Assembly (NCBI GenBank): GCA_964482685.1
Contig: CAYZZA010000058.1
Location: 1-7,423 of the forward strand
Direction of reading: 5' to 3'
DNA: 7,423 nt
DNA from: CAYZZA01 sp964482685
GTDB taxonomy: Bacteria; Bacillota; Bacilli; Lactobacillales; Carnobacteriaceae_A
The translations under genes were made by a program, and so were the position numbers. Under the pieces are notes generated by a model. It worked only from the letters and a program-made list of their open reading frames with translations. It had not been told where the DNA came from and searched no databases. The stretch's first letter is position 1, and every line of letters starts with the position of its first letter. Below, piece by piece: positions 1 to 5,308 of this stretch.

Positions 1-212
1 GCACCAATATTGGTGTGTCCAACTTCTGAATTGCCCATTTGGCCTTCGGGCAACCCAACCGCTAACCCCGATGCACGCATCGTGCTGTGTGGATACGTCG
101 ACCAGTACCGATCAAAATGAGGTTTCTTGGCTTGACGCACAGCATTTCCATATGCGTCGTCGCGCCAGCCAAATCCGTCTAAAATAATGATCGCAACGGG
201 GGCTTTACGCAT
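1..212 (-). CDS. gpmI: 2,3-bisphosphoglycerate-independent phosphoglycerate mutase, N-terminal part (partial)
   Basis: Only the first 70 codons are in the window; the rest lies beyond position 1. The enzyme interconverts 3-phosphoglycerate and 2-phosphoglycerate in the cytoplasm, using two Mn ions and a phosphoserine intermediate. The translation opens MRKAPVAIIILDGFGWRD, carries the metal-binding Asp at residue 12 and the GNSEVGH motif with the phosphorylated Ser at residue 62, exactly the numbering known for the Geobacillus enzyme. The PEGQMGNSEVGHTNIGA stretch is family-defining. The ATG (210-212) overlaps the end of tpiA by 8 bases (ATGCGTAA), with a GAGG nine bases upstream inside tpiA, which suggests translational coupling. 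It is the fourth gene of the gapA-pgk-tpiA-gpmI cluster; enolase may follow, but that is outside the window. The identity is near certain. Confidence 0.96.
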   Translation of the reverse strand, partial: MRKAPVAIIILDGFGWRDDAYGNAVRQAKKPHFDRYWSTYPHSTMRASGLAVGLPEGQMGNSEVGHTNIG

Positions 213-966
213 GAGCAACAGCCTCAATTAAACGAATAAAGGACGCCGCTTCTAGGCTTGCTCCTCCAACTAGCGCTCCGTCAATATCAGATTCGGCTAA
301 AAACTCGCCGATGTTTTCGGGTTTGACACTGCCGCCGTATTGAATGCGTACGGCATCTGCTGCCTCTTTTGAATACAAAGACGCCAAGGTCTTTCGAATA
401 AAGACCGCTACGTCATTGGCTTGGGTCGCAGACGCTGTTTGTCCAGAGCCAATGGCCCAGATCGGTTCATAAGCCACTACACAGCGTGACACATCTGCTT
501 CGTCCAATCCTGAAAATGCGCCCACCAATTGTGTGTGGATAACGTCTTCGGTTTGGCCTCCTTCTCGTTCAGCCAATGTTTCTCCCACACAGACAATCGG
601 TGACAGTGTGTGAGCCAAAGCTGCTTTAACTTTTTGATTAATTTGCACATCTGTTTCCAAAAAATACGTGCGTCGTTCTGAATGGCCAAGAATGACATAG
701 GTCGCACCCATGTCTTGTAACGCTTTTGGGCTTGTTTCGCCCGTGTAGGCTCCTGCTTCCTTATGGTGGCACGTTTGGGCCCCTAGTTGAAAGGGAGTGC
801 CTGTAGCTTGTTTGATCATCGAATGAAGAAACAAATCAGGCGGCATAAGCACCGCTTCTACTCCTTTTGTATCGGTAAGGCCCGCTGTTAAGTCTGTCAT
901 AAACTGACTGGCTTCTGTAGCTGTTTTGTTCATTTTCCAATTTCCTGCAAGAATTGGTTTACGCAT
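205..966 (-). CDS. tpiA: Triosephosphate isomerase
   Basis: A 253-residue TIM-barrel enzyme, the usual bacterial length, that interconverts dihydroxyacetone phosphate and glyceraldehyde-3-phosphate. Visible landmarks are the N-terminal AGNWKMN with substrate-binding Asn9 and Lys11, the electrophilic His95 in ILGHSERR, the catalytic base Glu167 in AYEPIWAIG, the mobile loop 6 (about residues 168-178), YGGSVKPEN at 210-218, and the phosphate-binding GALVGG near 230-235. The frame stays open upstream to 1014, but the start at 966 is chosen because MRKPILAGNWKMN is the family N terminus and AAAGGAGA lies 7-8 bases before it. Loop 6 reads GSGQTA where GTGKTA or GTGKSS is usual, a mild variation outside the catalytic residues. 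A 127-base gap separates it from pgk, while it overlaps gpmI by 8 bases. Confidence 0.98.
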   Translation of the reverse strand: MRKPILAGNWKMNKTATEASQFMTDLTAGLTDTKGVEAVLMPPDLFLHSMIKQATGTPFQLGAQTCHHKEAGAYTGETSPKALQDMGATYVILGHSERRTYFLETDVQINQKVKAALAHTLSPIVCVGETLAEREGGQTEDVIHTQLVGAFSGLDEADVSRCVVAYEPIWAIGSGQTASATQANDVAVFIRKTLASLYSKEAADAVRIQYGGSVKPENIGEFLAESDIDGALVGGASLEAASFIRLIEAVAHA

Positions 967-1013
967 AAGTATTCTCCTTTGTTTGTGTACGCTAGGTTTT
1001 GTGTGTATCTCCA

Positions 1014-1042
1014 TTTAGATTTTTAGTTTTCTTACCCTTCAA
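1014..1042 (-). promoter_or_regulatory. Weak candidate promoter in the pgk-tpiA gap
   Basis: On the minus strand TTGAAG (1042-1037) is followed after 17 bases by TCTAAA (1019-1014), each matching four of six consensus bases. It sits in the 127-base pgk-tpiA gap, which is long for an operon and contains no hairpin with a T run. An internal promoter would make sense, but the match is weak and could be chance in AT-rich sequence. Confidence 0.2.
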
Positions 1043-1093
1043 CGCGTGTAACTCGCATAAAGGAAAACAATCATGAGGAGTTAATCTCTGAGA

Positions 1094-2278
1094 TTACTTG
1101 TCTGAGATAACCGCTAACCCTGGAAGTGGTTGACCTTCTAAATACGCAAGCGTTGCGCCGCCTCCTGTTGAGATATGGGTAAAGTCATCTGCATACCCCA
1201 GTTGTTCGGCTGCTTTGGCTGAGTCTCCGCCGCCAATAATCGTAGTGGCGTCTGTTAGTCCGGCTAAGGCTTCGCAAATACCGATGGTGCCTTTAGCAAA
1301 GCTTGGGAGTTCAAATACCCCCATTGGACCGTTCCAAATCACTGTTTTGGCTTCTTTTAAAATCTCTGAATAGTACGCAACCGTCTCAGGTCCGATGTCT
1401 AAGCCCATCATCTGTTCGGGGAAATCGCCAGAACAAATCTGGCTAGGAGCGTCATTGTTAAATTCAGGCACGACGACGGAATCTTTTGGCAATACGAGTG
1501 TGTCTCCTTGGGCCAATAGACGTTTGGCTAGAGGGACTTTGTCTTCTTCCACAATAGACGTACCGATTTCTTTTCCTTGGGCTTTGAAAAACGTGTACGC
1601 CATACCGCCTCCAATTAAGACCTTGTCGGCTTTGTCCATCAAGCTGTCAATGACCCCGATTTTGTCACTAATTTTTGCGCCCCCTAAAATAGCCACAAAC
1701 GGACGTTCCGGTTGATCAACGGCTGCGCCAATATACCGCATTTCCTTTTCGATCAACAACCCCACAGCGGAGTCTAAATGAGAGGCAATGCCGACGTTCG
1801 ATGCATGTGAGCGATGTGCGGTGCCAAAAGCATCGTTGACGAAAACATCGCCTAAACTGGCCCAATAGGCCCCAAGTTCTGGGTCATTGGTACTCTCTTT
1901 TTGTCCATCCACGTCTTCAAAACGAGTATTTTCGACGAGAAGCACATCGCCTGCTTCTAATCGATTGATGGCGCTTTCAAGTTCGGGTCCACGTGTATGC
2001 GGCACAAAGACTACGTCTTTGCCTATCAGCGTGCTTAGTCGCTCGGCTACTGGGCGCAATGATTTTCCTTCTTTGTCGGCTTCGGTTTTGACACGTCCCA
2101 AATGAGAAAAGAGAACGAGTTTGCCTCCTTGTTCTACAATCGCTTGGATGGTCGGCAATGTGGCCAAAATGCGTTTGTCGTTGGTCACTTGTCCATCCTT
2201 CATTGGGACGTTAAAGTCTGCACGTACAAGTACGGTCTGTCCCTGTAGGGAAAGATCTTTGAGTGTTTTTTTCTGCAT
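1094..2278 (-). CDS. pgk: Phosphoglycerate kinase
   Basis: A 394-residue monomeric kinase, normal bacterial length, that transfers phosphate from 1,3-bisphosphoglycerate to ADP. The N-terminal substrate domain shows RADFNVP at 19-25 with Asp21 and Asn23, Arg36, the SHLGR block at 58-62, and VFVNDAFGTAHRSHAS. The C-terminal nucleotide domain shows NGPMGVFE and the GGGDSAKA and STGGGA glycine loops. The segment VENTRFEDVDGQKESTNDPELG resembles the Lactobacillales version rather than the Bacillus one (LLENVRFYPGEEKNDPEL), as judged from memory. The ATG at 2278 is preceded by AAGGAG with an 11-base gap, a little long, but no better start is visible. It lies 113 bases after gapA, beyond an intervening terminator. 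Confidence 0.98.
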   Translation of the reverse strand: MQKKTLKDLSLQGQTVLVRADFNVPMKDGQVTNDKRILATLPTIQAIVEQGGKLVLFSHLGRVKTEADKEGKSLRPVAERLSTLIGKDVVFVPHTRGPELESAINRLEAGDVLLVENTRFEDVDGQKESTNDPELGAYWASLGDVFVNDAFGTAHRSHASNVGIASHLDSAVGLLIEKEMRYIGAAVDQPERPFVAILGGAKISDKIGVIDSLMDKADKVLIGGGMAYTFFKAQGKEIGTSIVEEDKVPLAKRLLAQGDTLVLPKDSVVVPEFNNDAPSQICSGDFPEQMMGLDIGPETVAYYSEILKEAKTVIWNGPMGVFELPSFAKGTIGICEALAGLTDATTIIGGGDSAKAAEQLGYADDFTHISTGGGATLAYLEGQPLPGLAVISDK

Positions 2279-2315
2279 GGGTAGGTTGGCTCCTTGTCAG
2301 TATTTTGATAGGCAA

Positions 2316-2341
2316 GAAAAAAAGGAAGCGGGATGCTTCCT
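2316..2341 (-). terminator. Intrinsic terminator between gapA and pgk
   Basis: Read on the minus strand, AGGAAGC (2341-2335), a five-base loop and GCTTCCT (2329-2323) form a perfect 7-bp stem that runs straight into seven T residues (2323-2317). Flanking G-T and A-T pairs can lengthen it. It lies 50 bases after the gapA stop and before the pgk ribosome binding site. I see no convincing new promoter between it and pgk, so partial read-through is the simplest way pgk is expressed, leaving gapA mRNA in excess. Confidence 0.85.
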
Positions 2342-2391
2342 CTCGCTGGGTTTTTTCTTCAACTAAGTCTTCTTTAACATGTATGCACGTT

Positions 2392-3393
2392 TTACAGTTT
2401 AGCGAAGTATTCCAATGTTCGCACAAGTTGTGCCGTGTAAGACATTTCGTTGTCGTACCATGCAACCGTTTTCACAAGTTGTTTTCCGTCTACTTCTAAG
2501 ACACGTGTTTGGGTGGCATCAAACAATGATCCATATGTCAATCCGATGACGTCTGAAGAAACGATTGGGTCTTCTGTATATCCATAAGAGGCATCTTTTT
2601 TCTTGTTCATCAAAGCGTTAACTTCTTCCACACTTGTCTTCTTCTCTAAAACAGTTGTAAGTTCGGTTAAGGATCCGACTGGAACAGGTACACGTTGTGC
2701 AGATCCGTCTAGTTTTCCGACTAAATCTGGAATCACAAGTCCAATCGCAGCTGCGGCTCCTGTCGAGTTTGGCACAATGTTTGCCGCAGCAGCACGTGCA
2801 CGGCGCAAGTCTCCGCCTCTGTGTGGACCATCTAGTGTCATTTGGTCACCAGTATAAGCGTGAATAGTCGTCATAAGTCCTTGGACGATTCCAAATTCAT
2901 CATGCAACGCTTTGGCCATTGGCGCAAGGCAGTTTGTGGTACATGAAGCTGCGGAGATAACGGTTTCTGATCCATCTAAAATATCGTGGTTCGTGTTAAA
3001 TACAACCGTTTTCATTTCGCCTTTAGCGGGAGCAGTAATCACAACTTTTTTCGCCCCTGCTTGTAAATGGAGCTCAGCTTTTTCTTTTGTTGTAAAGAAT
3101 CCAGTTGCTTCGAGAATAATATCGGCACCAACTTCGGTCCAAGGAATGTTTTGAGGTTCAGGAATACTGAAAATGCGGGTTTCTTTGCCATTGACTACAA
3201 TCGACTCGTCTGTTGCGCTGACTTCTGCATCAAAGCGTCCTTGCGTCGTATCGTATTTTAGTAAATGTGCAAGCATGCCTGCATCGGTCAAATCGTTAAT
3301 TCCAACCACTTCTAGTCCATCAAGATCTTGAATCAATCGAAAAGCTAAACGTCCAATACGTCCAAATCCATTAATTCCAACTTTTACTGTCAT
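2392..3393 (-). CDS. gapA: Glyceraldehyde-3-phosphate dehydrogenase, NAD-dependent glycolytic type
   Basis: A 333-residue enzyme that oxidises and phosphorylates glyceraldehyde-3-phosphate to 1,3-bisphosphoglycerate with NAD+. The Rossmann loop INGFGRIGR is at residues 7-15, Asp34 sits at the position that favours NAD over NADP, the catalytic Cys151 is in SAASCTTNC, and His178 is in TIHAYTGDQ. WYDNEMSYT near the C terminus is also typical. Asp34 plus a full-length glycolytic cluster downstream argues for the catabolic GapA rather than gluconeogenic GapB. The start at 3393 (MTVKVGINGFG) is preferred over an in-frame codon at 3417 because AGGAGG lies seven bases upstream of it. DGPHRGGDLRRARAAA resembles Lactobacillales GAPDH. 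There is no cggR-like repressor gene upstream; a 424-base non-coding region takes that place. Confidence 0.98.
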   Translation of the reverse strand: MTVKVGINGFGRIGRLAFRLIQDLDGLEVVGINDLTDAGMLAHLLKYDTTQGRFDAEVSATDESIVVNGKETRIFSIPEPQNIPWTEVGADIILEATGFFTTKEKAELHLQAGAKKVVITAPAKGEMKTVVFNTNHDILDGSETVISAASCTTNCLAPMAKALHDEFGIVQGLMTTIHAYTGDQMTLDGPHRGGDLRRARAAAANIVPNSTGAAAAIGLVIPDLVGKLDGSAQRVPVPVGSLTELTTVLEKKTSVEEVNALMNKKKDASYGYTEDPIVSSDVIGLTYGSLFDATQTRVLEVDGKQLVKTVAWYDNEMSYTAQLVRTLEYFAKL

Positions 3394-3464
3394 TCTTGTT
3401 CCTCCTAGTTTTAACATCTCTTTATTCTACAGTGTCACCATGTGTTTCTTTGTCCATTCTTTAG

Positions 3465-3483
3465 AAAAAAGGGCTCCCCAGCC
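3465..3483 (-). terminator. Weak terminator or attenuator in the gapA leader
   Basis: On the minus strand GGCT, a GGGG loop and AGCC (3483-3472) are followed by C and then six T residues (3470-3465). The stem is only four pairs, so termination would be weak. A second GGCT at 3539-3536 could compete for the same AGCC, giving a crude alternative pairing. It would lie in the leader of a transcript starting near 3548. It may have no function. Confidence 0.3.
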
Positions 3484-3554
3484 TATTCCTACCTCTCTTT
3501 TGATAGACTTGACTTTTGTGTGGTGTACAGACGCAAGCCAACATCTTTTCCTCA

Positions 3555-3583
3555 ATTTTAGCAATAAGTACGTCTCAAATCAA
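3555..3583 (-). promoter_or_regulatory. Probable gapA promoter
   Basis: On the minus strand TTGATT (3583-3578) is followed after exactly 17 bases by TAAAAT (3560-3555), which is preceded by TGC, an extended -10 element. Transcription would begin near 3548, giving a leader of about 155 bases to the gapA ATG. It is the best sigma-A-type match I found in the 424-base upstream region. One arm of an inverted repeat ends at 3585, one base before the -35 box. Confidence 0.5.
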
Positions 3584-3584
3584 C

Positions 3585-3653
3585 CCGACCGAATCATATC
3601 GGTGCGTGAGAGAGGAATGCACCCGTTTTTCACTTCTTTCGCTAGTCGGTCGG
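3585..3653. repeat. Compact inverted-repeat element upstream of the gapA promoter
   Basis: CCGACCGA (3585-3592) and TCGGTCGG (3646-3653) are perfect 8-base inverted repeats enclosing 53 bases. Inside them GGTGC (3601-3605) and GCACC (3619-3623) form a second stem, so the segment can fold as a nested stem-loop on either strand. A further dyad, ACCGA-N6-TCGGT (3588-3603), overlaps the proximal arm and gives an alternative pairing. On the plus strand the inner stem is followed by CGTTTTT, giving it some terminator character. It could be a structured RNA, a pair of protein operators or a short interspersed repeat; the sequence alone does not decide. Confidence 0.5.
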
Positions 3654-3707
3654 CCAACCTTGAAAAAGATAAGATACACTCCTTGAACGTCTAGGGGTTT
3701 GAGATAT

Positions 3708-3819
3708 AAAAAAATGCGACCACAAAGCGATGAGAGGTGCTTTTGATAGGGAGAAGTCTTATGGTTTGATTCATTGTATGTGGTTCGTTTTCTATTAGTG
3801 AGTCTTGATTGCATCGCTT
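3708..3819 (-). terminator. Unusual candidate terminator after the DsbA-like gene
   Basis: On the minus strand AAGCGATG (3819-3812, overlapping the stop codon) is complementary to CATCGCTT (3732-3725). CGAACCAC (3787-3780) pairs with GTGGTCG (3723-3717) if one A is bulged. The second pair is followed by CA and seven T residues (3714-3708). The two pairings interleave, which is pseudoknot topology, and both loops are long. It is the only T-run-linked pairing after the gene, so it may be the terminator, but a classical short hairpin is missing. Confidence 0.3.
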
Positions 3820-4372
3820 AATCTTTGTTGCGTATGTTTTGTTGTTTGTCTAATTCCGCTTCGATGTAAGAGATTAATTCTTCTTTGCTGACCGACTCGT
3901 CCATAATGGAATCGCCAATAAATACAGAAGGCACCAACGTCACATTCGCTGCTTTTGCTTCTTTGACAATCGCTTGTGCGTGTTCGTTGTTGTCTTGTAC
4001 GCGGAGACTACGTTTGGTTTCAACCATCTCTTGAATGTCTGCTTCTGTCAGATCCCCCCACTCAGAAAGTGTCTCAGAGAAATACGCCATCTCTTCAAAT
4101 GCTTGTTCTGGTTGATTGTAGGGCAAATAGGCATGCAATACGTTTCCTTTTCGCAAACCGCCTGTTTCTTTGTCTACGTGTTTGATAATGCGCTGCACTT
4201 GTCCGGCATCTACATACGGTTGGAGAACCTCTCTTGCTAGTTCAAACCATTTTTTACAAAATGGGCACCGGAAGTTGGTAAATTCAATCACCTTGACGGG
4301 GGCATTGGGATTTCCTAGTTTGATGCCTGTTTTAGCGTTAACGTGTTCTTTTTTGATCTCGTCGATATTCAC
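3818..4372 (-). CDS. DsbA-family thioredoxin-fold protein, probably cytoplasmic
   Basis: A 184-residue protein with a thioredoxin fold of the DsbA/Thioredoxin_4 type. The active-site CPFC is at residues 36-39 right after the first strand (VKVIEFTNFR), a helical insertion covers about 65-150, and the cis-proline loop appears as TLVPSVFIG near the C terminus. No signal peptide, lipobox or membrane helix is present, so it most likely acts as a thiol-disulfide oxidoreductase or reductase in the cytosol; partner proteins are unknown. The start is GTG at 4372, supported by AAAGGAG nine bases upstream and by an N terminus that leads directly into the fold. It appears to be its own transcription unit, between the clpP terminator and the gapA upstream region. 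It may serve redox homeostasis, which would suit a place beside clpP, but that is inference. I cannot assign a specific gene name. Confidence 0.88.
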   Translation of the reverse strand: MNIDEIKKEHVNAKTGIKLGNPNAPVKVIEFTNFRCPFCKKWFELAREVLQPYVDAGQVQRIIKHVDKETGGLRKGNVLHAYLPYNQPEQAFEEMAYFSETLSEWGDLTEADIQEMVETKRSLRVQDNNEHAQAIVKEAKAANVTLVPSVFIGDSIMDESVSKEELISYIEAELDKQQNIRNKD

Positions 4373-4405
4373 TCTACTCTACTCCTTTTTTTACTGTGTC
4401 TTCTT

Positions 4406-4411
4406 AGTATA
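4406..4411 (-). promoter_or_regulatory. Candidate -10 box for the DsbA-like gene
   Basis: The minus strand reads TATACT (4411-4406) inside AGGTATACTAA, the same 11 bases as the clpP -10 region. A transcript would start near 4399 and leave a leader of about 27 bases. No good -35 is present at 16-18 bases (only T-rich sequence), so the call rests on the -10, the spacing and the position just past the clpP terminator. Confidence 0.4.
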
Positions 4412-4458
4412 CCTGTATTGAGGGGAATAAAAACAGATATAGCCAAAACAGGACATAT

Positions 4459-4493
4459 AAAAAAAGAGCCCATACGAGATGGACTCTTTTTTT
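4459..4493 (-). terminator. Strong intrinsic terminator after clpP
   Basis: Arms at 4459-4473 and 4479-4493 pair over 15 positions around a five-base loop, with A7 on one side and T7 on the other. The single imperfect position is a G-U pair in minus-strand RNA but a C-A mismatch in plus-strand RNA, so the structure is better suited to stopping clpP transcripts. It begins 115 bases after the clpP stop, leaving a long, A-rich 3' untranslated tail. Confidence 0.92.
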
Positions 4494-4608
4494 GGTGTCT
4501 TTGTAACTTGGTTGTGGCATGGGTTCTTCTTTTAATTTATTTTTTTATTCTTGGTTGGTCAATCTTCGTTTTTATTTTAGCTTGTACCTTTTTGGAGATG
4601 CTTGATGG

Positions 4609-5205
4609 TTATTTTTTCAAGTCTTTGCTGTTTTTCATGATGCCATCAATCAGTCCGTAATCTTTTGCTTCTTGGGCAGACATAAAGAAGTCACGGTCTG
4701 TATCACGTTCAATCACTTCAATTGGTTGACCTGTTTGTTCCACAAGCATTTTGTTTAAACGGTCCCGTGTTTTCAAGATGTGACGTGCAGCGATTTCAAT
4801 TTCCGTTGCCTGTCCTTGTGCACCACCAAGTGGTTGGTGAATCATTACTTCCGCATTTGGTAGCGCAAAGCGTTTGCCTTTTTCACCGGCTGATAACAAG
4901 AAACTTCCCATCGAAGCTGCAAGTCCCATTGCAATAGTCTGTACGTCTGCATGAATAAAGTTCATCGTATCATAAATAGCCAATCCAGCTGTGACACTTC
5001 CTCCTGGGGAGTTGATGTACAAATAAATGTCTTTTTCAGGATCTTGTGCATCCAAAAACAACAACTGGGCAATCACGGAGTTTGCGACGTTGTCGTCGAT
5101 TGCACCTCCAAGCATGATGATTCGGTCTTTTAATAGACGCGAATAAATATCATAGGCACGTTCGCCTCTTGGAGATTGTTCAATGACTGTAGGAATTAAA
5201 TTCAT
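4609..5205 (-). CDS. clpP: ATP-dependent Clp protease proteolytic subunit
   Basis: A 198-residue serine peptidase, the standard ClpP length, that forms a 14-subunit barrel working with Clp ATPases such as ClpC, ClpE or ClpX to degrade damaged and regulatory proteins. The catalytic triad is complete: Ser98 in GLAASMGSFLL, His123 in EVMIHQPLGG, Asp172 in DTDRDFFM. INSPGGSVTAGLAIYDTM and the C-terminal AKDYGLIDGIM are family hallmarks. The N terminus MNLIPTVIEQSPRGERAYDIYSR is the mature, hydrophobic-loop-forming end typical of Firmicutes ClpP, with no added propeptide. GAGGAGG eight bases before the ATG supports the start. A CtsR box overlaps its promoter, so it should be induced by heat and protein stress. 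It is apparently monocistronic. Confidence 0.98.
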   Translation of the reverse strand: MNLIPTVIEQSPRGERAYDIYSRLLKDRIIMLGGAIDDNVANSVIAQLLFLDAQDPEKDIYLYINSPGGSVTAGLAIYDTMNFIHADVQTIAMGLAASMGSFLLSAGEKGKRFALPNAEVMIHQPLGGAQGQATEIEIAARHILKTRDRLNKMLVEQTGQPIEVIERDTDRDFFMSAQEAKDYGLIDGIMKNSKDLKK

Positions 5206-5244
5206 AGAGCGTTCCTCCTCAAAATATATATCTGTTCTGCTTGT

Positions 5245-5253
5245 ATTGTATCA
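5245..5253 (-). promoter_or_regulatory. Possible second clpP -10 element
   Basis: The minus strand reads TG-A-TACAAT (5253-5245), an extended -10 form 39 bases before the clpP start codon, but no recognisable -35 lies 17 bases upstream. If used, it would give a CtsR-independent basal transcript starting near 5238. The evidence is thin. Confidence 0.3.
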
Positions 5254-5254
5254 C

Positions 5255-5273
5255 AAAGTTCGCATCGAACCTT
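5255..5273 (-). promoter_or_regulatory. Predicted 5'-terminal hairpin of the clpP mRNA
   Basis: On the minus strand GTTCG-ATG-CGAAC (5270-5258) is a perfect dyad with a three-base loop. It extends outward through one G-U and two A-U pairs to 5273 and 5255, making an 8-bp stem. The predicted start from the CtsR-controlled promoter is near 5273, so the RNA would begin with this hairpin. 5'-terminal stems are known to stabilise bacterial mRNAs; a protein operator is the alternative reading. Confidence 0.5.
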
Positions 5274-5279
5274 GTAATT

Positions 5280-5308
5280 AGTATACCTCTAAGGTCAACA
5301 AAGGTCAA
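5280..5308 (-). promoter_or_regulatory. clpP promoter
   Basis: On the minus strand TTGACC (5308-5303) and TATACT (5285-5280) are separated by exactly 17 bases, each matching five of six sigma-A consensus positions. The start would be near 5273, leaving a 68-base leader to the clpP ATG. The -35 box lies inside the CtsR operator, so bound CtsR would exclude RNA polymerase. Confidence 0.8.

Larger units (their letters stand above)
3394..3817. other. Gene-free stretch between the DsbA-like gene and gapA
   Basis: I see no supportable gene in these 424 bases; the open frames on both strands have no ribosome binding site and no recognisable protein. From high to low coordinate it holds a possible terminator or pseudoknot for the DsbA-like gene (3708-3819), a structured inverted-repeat element (3585-3653), the best gapA promoter (3555-3583), a roughly 155-base gapA leader with a small GC-rich hairpin and T run (3465-3483), and the gapA ribosome binding site. 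Confidence 0.7.

Noticed and set aside
2460..2476. CcpA cre-like sequence TGAAAACGGTTGCA within gapA
   Set aside because: It has one mismatch, lies near the 3' end of the coding region and encodes the conserved VKTVAWYD segment, so codon constraint explains it.
3421..3455. TGGACA and TAGAAT on the minus strand as a gapA promoter
   Set aside because: The spacer is 21 bases, too long for a sigma-A promoter; the element at 3555-3583 fits better.
3585..3653. T-box riboswitch upstream of gapA
   Set aside because: No GGGTGGNACCGCG-type antiterminator sequence and no aminoacyl-tRNA or amino-acid gene downstream.
3440..3694. Plus-strand 84-codon frame upstream of gapA
   Set aside because: No ribosome binding site or promoter and no recognisable protein features.
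3575..3814. Minus-strand 79-codon frame upstream of gapA
   Set aside because: No ribosome binding site, overlaps the DsbA-like stop codon, low-complexity basic translation, and spans the inverted-repeat element.
4479..4605. Tiny hydrophobic plus-strand ORFs (18 and 28 codons) that could suggest a type I toxin
   Set aside because: No Shine-Dalgarno sequence, the first lies inside the terminator stem, and no antisense RNA promoter or charged tail is seen.
4343..4660. Plus-strand 105-codon frame with a very hydrophobic second half, overlapping the DsbA-like start and the clpP end
   Set aside because: It runs through the clpP terminator and two real genes, has no ribosome binding site, and its hydrophobicity follows from the T-rich strand (TTT, TTA, ATT codons).
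5258..5270. LexA/SOS-type operator upstream of clpP
   Set aside because: The half-sites are in the order GTTC...GAAC, the reverse of the GAAC...GTTC arrangement of Firmicutes LexA boxes.
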